DNA of 64,000 nucleotides from Nitrospirota bacterium (lineage in GTDB: Bacteria > Nitrospirota > Leptospirillia > Leptospirillales > Leptospirillaceae). Every line of letters begins with the position of its first letter. Position 1 is the stretch's first letter. The stretch covers positions 43,056 to 107,055 of the forward strand of contig JAKARS010000003.1 in NCBI GenBank assembly GCA_021828375.1, written 5' to 3'. A program made the position numbers and the translations under genes. The notes below the pieces were generated by a model. That model searched no databases. It worked only from the letters and a program-made list of their open reading frames with translations, and was not told where the DNA came from. This document shows, one piece after another, positions 10,096 through 18,005 of the stretch.

Positions 10096-10626
10096 ATGGC
10101 ACACAATGACAATGCTGCGACACTAAATATCACCGATGAAGAGATCGATCATATATGTGAGGAGTTCGGCAACAGGGAAGGTGCTGTTGTTCAGATTCTT
10201 CAGACAATCCAGGACAAGTACGGATATGTCCCCGCTGAAGTTCTCGAACGAGTGGGAGAGGATCTGGGTATCCCCCATAGCAAGATGTTCGGGGTTCTGA
10301 CTTTTTACTCTCAGTTCTACCGGGAGCCTCGAGGAAAATTCATTCTCAAGGTTTGTGTGGGAACAGCCTGTCATGTTCGTGGGGCCGGTCTTCTTGTCGA
10401 CAAGATAAAGGAAAATCTCCATATCGAAGAGGGCGAAAACACCGAGGATATGATGTTTACCCTCGAGCCCGTTTCCTGCCTCGGATCCTGCGCCCTGGCT
10501 CCCATGGCGATGGTCAATGGAAACACCTACGGAAAGCTCTCCGGAGACAAGATGGTCAGTCTTCTCAAGGAATTCAGGGAAGAGTCCGCGGGAGCACCGG
10601 AGACGGAGGCCTCTCCGGCCTCCTGA
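10096..10626 (+). CDS. nuoE: NADH-quinone oxidoreductase subunit E
   Basis: A 176-residue thioredoxin-like [2Fe-2S] subunit of the NADH dehydrogenase module (cluster N1a). Cluster ligands are Cys87, Cys92, Cys128 and Cys132 in KVCVGTACHVRG and SCLGSCALAP. GGAG lies eight bases before the ATG. A 142-base gap separates it from nuoD and a 216-base gap with a terminator-like hairpin separates it from nuoF, the two widest gaps in the first half of the operon. Confidence 0.96.
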   Translation: MAHNDNAATLNITDEEIDHICEEFGNREGAVVQILQTIQDKYGYVPAEVLERVGEDLGIPHSKMFGVLTFYSQFYREPRGKFILKVCVGTACHVRGAGLLVDKIKENLHIEEGENTEDMMFTLEPVSCLGSCALAPMAMVNGNTYGKLSGDKMVSLLKEFREESAGAPETEASPAS

Positions 10627-10766
10627 TTCACCCTGGAGCCGCACGACTGGAACGGAGCAAGAGTCTCCTGACCCGTAGCGTAGGCCTTGGGTGTACTAGT
10701 CGCTGGATTGCAGAATTACGTTACTCTGTTTTCCGGCGTAGATGAAGCGTGAGTGATATCCCATAT

Positions 10767-10790
10767 ACAGCATGTTTGTCATGCTGTTTT
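10767..10790 (+). terminator. Hairpin with T-tract between nuoE and nuoF
   Basis: ACAGCATG (10767-10774), a 5-base loop, CATGCTGT (10780-10787), then TTT-C-TT. A perfect 8-bp stem with T-rich tail in the rightward direction fits an intrinsic terminator or attenuator inside the nuo operon. The stem is only moderately GC-rich, so read-through is likely, as nuoF to nuoN need expression. Confidence 0.6.
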
Positions 10791-10842
10791 CTTATAGGTG
10801 AGTCGTGGGGTGTTTTTCCCCAGACTCCGAGGAGTCTACCTG

Positions 10843-12696
10843 ATGGCAACGCAGACGGTTGAAGAAATGGCGGCCGGTCTCTTTCGCGATGTGGCAATCC
10901 CTACCATCCATATTGGGATGGCAACGTGCGGTCTCGCCGCCGGAGCCCGCTCCATTGAGGAACTGGTCGTAAAAGAGCTGGAAAAGAGAGGGCTTGAAGC
11001 CCGAATCATTCCGACAGGCTGCATCGGAATGTGTCACAACGAACCCCTTCTGGACATCACGATGCCCGGAATGTATCGCGTCTCCTATCGGAACGTCAAG
11101 GCATTGATTATTCCCCAGATTTTCGATGCTCACTTCGTTAAGGGAGAATTCGCAAAAAAATACGCGGTCTGCCAGATTCCCATCGCAGGCCATAAGCCCT
11201 TCGAGGGCCTGCCTCTCATGGCCGAGACAGGCTTTTTCAAGGGCCAGGTGAAGATCGTCTCCAGCCGGTGTGGTCTCATCGATCCCTCAAGTATCGATGA
11301 CTACATTGCCACCGACGGCTACAAGGCCCTTAGGAAAATGTTGACTGAGATGACCCCGGACATGGTCATTGATGAAATGACAAAGTCGGGACTCAGAGGT
11401 CGCGGGGGAGGCGGCTTTTATACCGGCCTCAAGTGGAAACTGACCCGGCAATCTCCTGGGGAAGAAAAGTATGTCGTGTGCAATGCCGATGAAGGCGATC
11501 CAGGTGCCTTTATGGATCGTTCGATCCTGGAAGGGGATCCCCATAGTGTCCTCGAAGGCATGCTGGCGGCATCCTTTGCCATCGGAAATGCCAGGAAGGG
11601 GTACATCTATTGCCGTGCAGAATACCCTCTGGCAATCAAGCGCCTTCGGAAGGCCATCGACGATGCCAGGGAGCGAAACTTCCTCGGCGACAATATTCTC
11701 GGGACAGGTTTTTCCTTTGACATAACGATCAAGGAAGGTGCTGGCGCCTATGTTTGCGGAGAAGAAACAGCCCTGCTCGCCTCCCTGATGGGCGAGCGAG
11801 GAATGCCTTGGCCAAAGCCTCCCTTTCCCGCACAGAAAGGCGTCTGGGGAAAGCCGACAGTGATCAATAATGTTGAAACCCTCGGCAATGTGGGACACAT
11901 TATTCTCAACGGAGGAGACTGGTATGCCTCCTACGGCTCAGAGAAGACAAAAGGAACTAAGACCTTTGCTCTGACTGGATCTGTCAAAAACTCCGGATTG
12001 ATTGAAGTGCCGGCGGGAACTCCCTTGCGCTCCATTGTCTTTGATATCGGGGGAGGGATGCTTGAGAAGAAAATCCCGTTCAAGGCCGCCCAGCTGGGAG
12101 GCCCCTCCGGAGGATGCATTCCCGCCTCCGGGCTTGATACGCCCGTAGATTTTGAAAATGTCATTGCTGCGGGAGCGATCATGGGATCGGGGGGAATCGT
12201 CATTATGGACGAAGCCTCCTGTATTGTGGACACAGCAAAGTTCTTCCTCAAGTTTACCCAGGATGAGTCCTGCGGTGAGTGTACTCCGTGTCGTGTGGGC
12301 TCGAAAATCATGCTGGAGATCCTCACACGGATTACCGAGGGGAAAGGGCAGGAAGGCGATTTGGATGAACTCATTCGTCTTTCCATGTATGTCAAGTCAA
12401 ACTCGCTTTGCGGTCTTGGTGCGGCGGCCCCGAATCCGGTCCTCTCGACGATTCGCTATTTCAGGGAAGAGTTTGAGGCCCATATTCGCGATAAACATTG
12501 TCCGGGTACCGTCTGTGCCAATTTGATCAAGTATGTCGTCATTGAGGAGGACTGTACCACTTGCGGTCTTTGCGAGCCGGTCTGTCCGACGGGCTCAGTG
12601 ACCTGGGACAAGGGCGAGGTTGCCCATATCAATCTTGAGACCTGTATTCGCTGCAAGGCTTGTGTCGATGCCTGCAAGTTCAGAGCGATCATTTAG
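10843..12696 (+). CDS. nuoF: NADH-quinone oxidoreductase subunit F with extra Fe-S domains
   Basis: A 617-residue NADH- and FMN-binding subunit, far longer than the ~430 residues of a standard NuoF. The core has GLRGRGGGGFYTGLKW (about 183-198), NADEGDPGAFMDR and GAYVCGEETALL, with cluster N3 ligands Cys477, Cys480, Cys483 and Cys523. An N-terminal thioredoxin-like [2Fe-2S]-type domain (1-100) has only three obvious cysteines (29, 60, 64), and a C-terminal 2x[4Fe-4S] ferredoxin domain has CxxCxxCxxxC at 571-581 and 601-611. This layout resembles HndC/HoxF-like proteins. ATG 10843 follows GAGGAG at 10829-10834; the GTG at 10798 is unlikely. Confidence 0.93.
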   Translation: MATQTVEEMAAGLFRDVAIPTIHIGMATCGLAAGARSIEELVVKELEKRGLEARIIPTGCIGMCHNEPLLDITMPGMYRVSYRNVKALIIPQIFDAHFVKGEFAKKYAVCQIPIAGHKPFEGLPLMAETGFFKGQVKIVSSRCGLIDPSSIDDYIATDGYKALRKMLTEMTPDMVIDEMTKSGLRGRGGGGFYTGLKWKLTRQSPGEEKYVVCNADEGDPGAFMDRSILEGDPHSVLEGMLAASFAIGNARKGYIYCRAEYPLAIKRLRKAIDDARERNFLGDNILGTGFSFDITIKEGAGAYVCGEETALLASLMGERGMPWPKPPFPAQKGVWGKPTVINNVETLGNVGHIILNGGDWYASYGSEKTKGTKTFALTGSVKNSGLIEVPAGTPLRSIVFDIGGGMLEKKIPFKAAQLGGPSGGCIPASGLDTPVDFENVIAAGAIMGSGGIVIMDEASCIVDTAKFFLKFTQDESCGECTPCRVGSKIMLEILTRITEGKGQEGDLDELIRLSMYVKSNSLCGLGAAAPNPVLSTIRYFREEFEAHIRDKHCPGTVCANLIKYVVIEEDCTTCGLCEPVCPTGSVTWDKGEVAHINLETCIRCKACVDACKFRAII

Positions 12697-12713
12697 TGGG
12701 TGAGGCTGCTTCC

Positions 12714-15350
12714 ATGGTGAAATTGACAGTCAACGGAAAAGAGGTCGACGTTCCCGCTGGAACAACGATCCTTCATGCTGCCTCTGCCGCAGGATTCTCC
12801 ATTCCGACTTTCTGCTATAACCCCCGTATGGATCCGGCCGGCTCTTGCCGTATCTGTGCGGTGGAACTTGAAGATAGCAAGCGGACAGTTATGGGGTGCA
12901 TCACGCAGGTAACCGAAGGAATGAAGGTCCTCACCGAGTCATCGAAGGTCCATGAGGCCCGCAAGACCAACCTCGAGCTGCTGCTTCTTCACCATCCTCT
13001 TGATTGCCCCGTATGCGACTGTGGAGGGGAGTGTCCCCTTCAGAATATGTCCTTCTCCTATGGAGGCACGGACTCCCGCTTTGAAAGCCATCGAAACGAT
13101 GAACCCGAAGATATGAAAAGCGAGGTTCTCGTTTTTAATTCAAACCGATGTATCCTCTGTGGAAAATGCGTTCGTATCTGCGACGAAATTCAGGACGTCC
13201 ATGCAATCGGGTTCATCAATCGAGGGTTCGACACCATCATCGGTCCGCCCTTAGGCAAGAAGCTTGATTGCGAATTCTGTGGAGATTGTCTTGAAGTCTG
13301 TCCGACCGGAGCGATCACCGACAGATTTGTTCGCTACCAGTTCCGTCCCTGGCAAATGGAGAAAACAGAGACAACATGCACATCCTGTAGCTCGGGATGC
13401 CGCATGGTGGTGGATACGGAAAACGAATCCATCGTAAGAATTTCCTCCCGAGAGGGCTTGGGACCCAATGAGGGATCGATCTGTGTCGTTGGCCGATTTG
13501 GCTTTAACGGAGTTCAAAGCAAAAGCCGTCTCGAGGCCCCACATGTCAAAAAAGCCCAGCGCCTTGTTCCTTCGACGTGGGATGAGGTCCTTCCCGAACT
13601 CTCGACAAAACTCTCCGCCATCATCTCTCGAGGTGAGGGACGGGTTGCCGGGCTGGCCTCTTCCCGACTTCCCCTGGAAGATGCCTTTCTTTTCCAGCGG
13701 TTCATGCGCCAGGTCCTGAAGACAAATTTCCTCGATTCAGAAGCCCGTCAGGGCTTCATGAACATGGCACTTCCGCTTGTCTCTGCCACCGGCTCGCTTC
13801 GTCCCATGGTGGATCATGAGGATATTGTGAAGGCAGATCTCATCGTTGTTCTCGGAGCCGATCCAGCGGTTGAGTCTAATATCACCGGCCTTGCCATCAA
13901 GAAGGCGGTCAGGAAAAACAGGGCGGCCCTCTATCTTGTCCATGGTCGTGATGTTAGCATCTCCAGCCGTGCCCGTGAGGTTATTCGCCTGGCACCTGGA
14001 TATGAAGCAGTTTTTCTGCGGACCCTCCGCGAAACACTCTCCTCCGGGACGAACGATCTTTCCTCGGAGGTTCGCGTCCGTCTGGATGGGTGGGGTGTCA
14101 ATCCTGATGCATTCCTTCGCCTTGTCTCTGACGTCAAATCTTCAAAAAGGACGATCTTCGTCACTGGAAGAAGGTTCCATCGCTCCGATGCTGCATTTGA
14201 GGCCTCCCACGAGCTTATTCGTCTGATGGGAGAGCGAGGTCTTTTTGCCTCTGAAGGAAGCGGACTCTTTGTCCTCCCCGAGTCTGGAAACGACCTTGGT
14301 GTTCTCATGATGGGTGCCTCTTTCGAATGGCTCCCGGGACTTCTTGAGACAAAAAATTCCGAACAGAGGTCCGTTTGGGAAAACCATTGGAATACAAAGC
14401 TTCCGTCGGGTGGGGGAGGTTTGAGGGAGATTCTTGGGGGAATCGAATCAGGAGAAATCCGGGCCCTCATTTCATTTGGGGTCGATCCTCTTCGCTTCCT
14501 TCCTGATTCTGCCGGCGTACGTAAAATTCTCTCCAAGCTCGAACTGATTGTTGTGGCCGATCTGTTTCAGGGACCTCTTGCCGATATGGCCCATTATGTT
14601 CTTCCGGCCGCAAGTTCCTTTGAGCGCACTGGCCATATGGTGAGCGCCGAAGGGTTCGTCCAACCCCTGGCTCCAGCCATGGCCCCTTGGGGCAATGCCC
14701 TGAGCGAAGGAAACATGATTCTTCGTCTCGCGGCTCAGATGGGGTGCCCACTTCCGTTTGACTCCATCGAGGCAGTCTCCGCTGAAATTTTCCGTATCTT
14801 CCCAGACCTTCGTCCATCAACGCGAAATGCGTCATATTTTCAAGGAAAGACAGGGGAGATCCTTCTTTCGATTCCCCGCTCACAGCCTCCTCACAAGGCC
14901 GAAAGAGAGTCCGTCAATTCCCGCATGACAGACTTTTTGAAACAGACTCCTCATCCTATTGCCGCACCAGTTGTGGGTGATGAGGTTACGAAAGGCGAAA
15001 ACACCTTTGTTATGACCCTTTCAAAGTCCATCAACCACGCCGGAACGCAAACGCTCCTCGACTCAAATCTCATGACCATTGAGGGGGAAGGGTTTCTCCG
15101 TGTGCCTCGTCAATGGGCAAGAAAGATGAAGCTCAAGAAGGGAGCCTGTGTCTCGGTTTCAACTTCCCATGGGCGGATTTCCCTTCCGATCGATCCGGTC
15201 TCAGGGATGGCCGAGGGCGAGGTTCATTTTCCGTTCCATTTTGCCGATGCCCGTTTCATGGAGCTATTTCCCGGCAAGGTCAGCTTCAATGCGCATTCCG
15301 GCGCGCAGTCCGGACAGACGATTGACGTTAAGGTCGAGCCGATCGCCTGA
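12714..15350 (+). CDS. nuoG: NADH-quinone oxidoreductase subunit G
   Basis: An 878-residue 75-kDa type subunit that carries electrons through the peripheral arm. The N-terminal [2Fe-2S] domain has Cys34, Cys45, Cys48 and Cys62; the His-Cys cluster is HHPLDCPVCDCGGEC (93-107); two [4Fe-4S] clusters use Cys146-156 and Cys186-196. CTSCSSGC plus Cys257 would bind an N7-type cluster. The rest is a molybdopterin-oxidoreductase-like domain and a C-terminal MopB-binding-like beta domain (about 760-878). It starts 17 bases after nuoF; an in-frame upstream frame reaching back into nuoF is not a plausible start. Confidence 0.95.
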   Translation: MVKLTVNGKEVDVPAGTTILHAASAAGFSIPTFCYNPRMDPAGSCRICAVELEDSKRTVMGCITQVTEGMKVLTESSKVHEARKTNLELLLLHHPLDCPVCDCGGECPLQNMSFSYGGTDSRFESHRNDEPEDMKSEVLVFNSNRCILCGKCVRICDEIQDVHAIGFINRGFDTIIGPPLGKKLDCEFCGDCLEVCPTGAITDRFVRYQFRPWQMEKTETTCTSCSSGCRMVVDTENESIVRISSREGLGPNEGSICVVGRFGFNGVQSKSRLEAPHVKKAQRLVPSTWDEVLPELSTKLSAIISRGEGRVAGLASSRLPLEDAFLFQRFMRQVLKTNFLDSEARQGFMNMALPLVSATGSLRPMVDHEDIVKADLIVVLGADPAVESNITGLAIKKAVRKNRAALYLVHGRDVSISSRAREVIRLAPGYEAVFLRTLRETLSSGTNDLSSEVRVRLDGWGVNPDAFLRLVSDVKSSKRTIFVTGRRFHRSDAAFEASHELIRLMGERGLFASEGSGLFVLPESGNDLGVLMMGASFEWLPGLLETKNSEQRSVWENHWNTKLPSGGGGLREILGGIESGEIRALISFGVDPLRFLPDSAGVRKILSKLELIVVADLFQGPLADMAHYVLPAASSFERTGHMVSAEGFVQPLAPAMAPWGNALSEGNMILRLAAQMGCPLPFDSIEAVSAEIFRIFPDLRPSTRNASYFQGKTGEILLSIPRSQPPHKAERESVNSRMTDFLKQTPHPIAAPVVGDEVTKGENTFVMTLSKSINHAGTQTLLDSNLMTIEGEGFLRVPRQWARKMKLKKGACVSVSTSHGRISLPIDPVSGMAEGEVHFPFHFADARFMELFPGKVSFNAHSGAQSGQTIDVKVEPIA

Positions 15351-15474
15351 CGGAATTCCTTTATCACACGTCAGAAAAGAGTTTTTTATTCCGAGGGAAG
15401 GTTGTCTTCCCGAAAAGGGATCTTGTGTGTTGAAAGCTTCCGGAGTTCCGGAAGTCAACAGGAAAGGGTAGGGT

Positions 15475-16488
15475 TTGGCCAACGACCTCATCGGAGCCCT
15501 TGTCGTCATGCTGGGCGTCCTTTTTGTAGTTTTGACGATGATTGCATACCTGACATACCTTGAGCGCAAGGTTCTTGGGTTTATGCAGGACCGCCTTGGT
15601 CCGATGGAGGTGGGACCGTGGGGTCTTCTCCAGCCGCTTGCCGATGGCATCAAGCTTCTTTCCAAGGAAGACATCATTCCAAGCGAGGCCAACCGGGCGA
15701 TCTTTCGGATTGCTCCGGTCATCTCCCTTGTTCCTGCCATCCTCGCATTTTCCGTCATTCCCTTCGGTCATGACTCCTTCTCTCTGTTGGGCGTGACTCT
15801 TCACCCCTATATTGCTGATATCAACGTTGGAATCCTTCTTATCCTGGCACTCTCCTCTATCGGAGCTTACGGAATCCTCCTGGGAGGATGGGCCTCGAAC
15901 AGCAAATACTCAATCTTGGGAGCGCTGCGTTCGGCAGCTCAGGTCATCAGCTATGAGCTGACGGCAGGCATGTCGGTGATCGGAGTTTTGATCCTCTCTG
16001 GCTCAATGTCACTGGTCAAGATAGAAGATGCCCAATCAGGCGGATTCTGGCACTGGTATATCTTCCCGCAGATTGTCGCCTTTGTTATCTATGTAATTTC
16101 CGGGATTGCCGAAACAAACCGAACCCCTTTCGATCTTCCCGAGGCGGAATCCGAGCTTGTGGCAGGTTTCTTCACCGAGTATTCGGGGATGAGATTTTCT
16201 CTTTACTATCTCGCCGAATATGCCAACATGATTATCGTCTCTTCCATTGCGACAATTCTCTTTCTCGGTGGATGGAATCCTCCCATTCCCGCGCTTGGTT
16301 TTATTCCCCCTGTCATCTGGTTCCTTCTCAAAGTTTACTTTTTCCTGTTCTTTTTCTTCTGGATTCGTGCAACGCTTCCTCGACTGCGCTATGATCAGCT
16401 CATGCGGTTTGGCTGGAAGATCATGCTTCCGGTCTCCTTTGCAAATATCATTGTGACGGGGATAGCGGCTTACTTTTTGGAGCGTTAG
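15475..16488 (+). CDS. nuoH: NADH-quinone oxidoreductase subunit H
   Basis: A 337-residue membrane subunit next to the quinone site, with about eight transmembrane helices. Conserved loops include ERKVLGFMQDRLGPMEVGP, ADGIKLLSKEDI, GIAETNRTPFDLPEAESEL and FFWIRATLPRLRYDQLM. Translation appears to start at a TTG (15475), preceded by the purine-rich AGGAAAGGGTAGGG; no better in-frame start precedes the first helix. The 124-base gap after nuoG contains no gene. Confidence 0.95.
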   Translation: MANDLIGALVVMLGVLFVVLTMIAYLTYLERKVLGFMQDRLGPMEVGPWGLLQPLADGIKLLSKEDIIPSEANRAIFRIAPVISLVPAILAFSVIPFGHDSFSLLGVTLHPYIADINVGILLILALSSIGAYGILLGGWASNSKYSILGALRSAAQVISYELTAGMSVIGVLILSGSMSLVKIEDAQSGGFWHWYIFPQIVAFVIYVISGIAETNRTPFDLPEAESELVAGFFTEYSGMRFSLYYLAEYANMIIVSSIATILFLGGWNPPIPALGFIPPVIWFLLKVYFFLFFFFWIRATLPRLRYDQLMRFGWKIMLPVSFANIIVTGIAAYFLER

Positions 16489-16546
16489 CCGAACGACAGC
16501 AAAAACATGATCAAGTTTTCGGGATATTCCAGAAGAGGAGTTGGAG

Positions 16547-17095
16547 ATGTTGAAGAAATTTCTTGACACCATATTGTTTACTGAAATAGGACAGGGCTTG
16601 AAGCTCACCCTGCGCCATATGTTCATGAAGAAGGTCACCTCCCAGTATCCGAAAGAGAAGCTTGTCCTGGCCGACGGATATCGTGGATTTATCGCTCACA
16701 GACGTTACGACGATGGCGTTGAGAGATGTGTCGGCTGTGATCTTTGCGAGGCTATTTGTCCGGCCAAAGCCATTCGTGTAGTTAGCGACATCCATCCGGA
16801 AATTCCGGATCGTCGTTACGCCAAGGAGTACACGCTCGATTTTACCCGGTGTATTTTTTGCGGATTTTGTGTTGTGGCATGTCCGGTCAACGCACTTTCC
16901 ATGACAAAGGAGTTTGCCCACTCCTCCTTTACCCGTAACGGGCTCATCTATTCCAAGGAACAGATGCTGGCGCTCGGAGATCGCGCTGGTGCTGATTCCG
17001 ACGCTTACCTCAAAGTTCGAAACATGTGGGAAGCGGAAAATTCTGGAAAAGACGAGGGACATTATCACTTCCCCCCCATCTCACTCGGAGGATAG
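16547..17095 (+). CDS. nuoI: NADH-quinone oxidoreductase subunit I
   Basis: A 182-residue ferredoxin-like subunit holding clusters N6a and N6b. The two CxxCxxCxxxCP motifs are Cys61-71 and Cys102-112. An amphipathic N-terminal helix contacts the membrane arm. ATG 16547 is preceded by GAGGAG at 16535-16540; a TTG two codons upstream is possible but has poorer spacing. nuoJ begins five bases after its stop. Confidence 0.95.
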   Translation: MLKKFLDTILFTEIGQGLKLTLRHMFMKKVTSQYPKEKLVLADGYRGFIAHRRYDDGVERCVGCDLCEAICPAKAIRVVSDIHPEIPDRRYAKEYTLDFTRCIFCGFCVVACPVNALSMTKEFAHSSFTRNGLIYSKEQMLALGDRAGADSDAYLKVRNMWEAENSGKDEGHYHFPPISLGG

Positions 17096-17099
17096 CGGC

Positions 17100-17621
17100 T
17101 TGATCCAGCAACTGCCTTTCTTTTACTTCGGCGGAATGGCGCTCGTTTGCGCCATTCTCGTCGTGACATCCCGGGTAGCGATCTATTCTGCCATGGCTCT
17201 TCTCGGTATGTTTGTTCATGTCGCAGGACTTTTTATCATCCTTGAAGCCCCATTTCTCGCCGGGGTCCAGCTCCTCGTCTACGCCGGTGCGATCCTTGTT
17301 CTCTACCTTTTCGTCGTGATGCTCCTAAACCTTCAGGGCGGCGGGGCGACGTCTCTTCAAAAGCAAACACCCTGGGCCGTTATTCTCTCTCTTATTGCCG
17401 TAGGCGAGCTTGGATATCTTCTGGTAAAGACAAATTTTTATCCGAAGCTTCCTGCGATTCCCCACCCGTCCGTTCCGACTCTCGGCAATACGGAGACAAT
17501 CGGCATGGTTCTTTATACGCAATATCTTTTTCCCTTTGAAGTGGCCTCGATCGTCCTTCTTATTGCGCTCGTGGGTGCCATTGTGATGGCCCGAGGGCGA
17601 GGACGGTTTCGTCAGGAGTAA
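17100..17621 (+). CDS. nuoJ: NADH-quinone oxidoreductase subunit J
   Basis: A 173-residue membrane-arm subunit with five predicted helices. The conserved YAGAILVLYLFVVMLLNL helix (helix 3, with the pi-bulge region involved in coupling) is clear. The TTG at 17100 is chosen: GGAGGA at 17087-17092 lies seven bases upstream and it follows the nuoI stop by four bases. An upstream frame extends into nuoI but has no family similarity there. Confidence 0.93.
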   Translation: MIQQLPFFYFGGMALVCAILVVTSRVAIYSAMALLGMFVHVAGLFIILEAPFLAGVQLLVYAGAILVLYLFVVMLLNLQGGGATSLQKQTPWAVILSLIAVGELGYLLVKTNFYPKLPAIPHPSVPTLGNTETIGMVLYTQYLFPFEVASIVLLIALVGAIVMARGRGRFRQE

Positions 17622-17680
17622 AGGAGATCCTGTTTCTCCTCGTTCGAACGACTTAATCGCAAGTCTATCCTGGAGTGTCG

Positions 17681-17983
17681 ATGGTTCCTCTGTCGTGGTA
17701 TGTTGCCCTGTCCGCAATGATGTTCGTGACAGGACTTGTCGGAGTCCTCATCCGGCGAAATATTGTGGTCGTTCTTCTCTGCATCGAAATCATGCTCAAT
17801 GCCGTGAACATCAATTTCGTTGCCTTTAGCGACTACCTGCATCTGATCGACGGGCAGATCTTCGTCTTTTTCGTGATCACCGTTGCGGCGGCCGAAGTTG
17901 CGATTGGACTTGGGATCATCATTTCCCTCTTCCGTTTGCGAGAGTCGGTTAACATGGATGACTACAACCTGCTGAAGCTCTGA
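17681..17983 (+). CDS. nuoK: NADH-quinone oxidoreductase subunit K
   Basis: A 100-residue, three-helix antiporter-like subunit, the usual family length. Conserved acidic residues sit in IEIMLNAVNINF and AAAEVAIGLGI, needed for proton translocation in characterised homologs. ATG 17681 is preceded by TGGAG; a GTG two codons earlier (17675) overlaps that site and is less likely. Confidence 0.93.
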   Translation: MVPLSWYVALSAMMFVTGLVGVLIRRNIVVVLLCIEIMLNAVNINFVAFSDYLHLIDGQIFVFFVITVAAAEVAIGLGIIISLFRLRESVNMDDYNLLKL

Positions 17984-18005
17984 CCTGCCGAGGGAGTTCC
18001 TGTAA

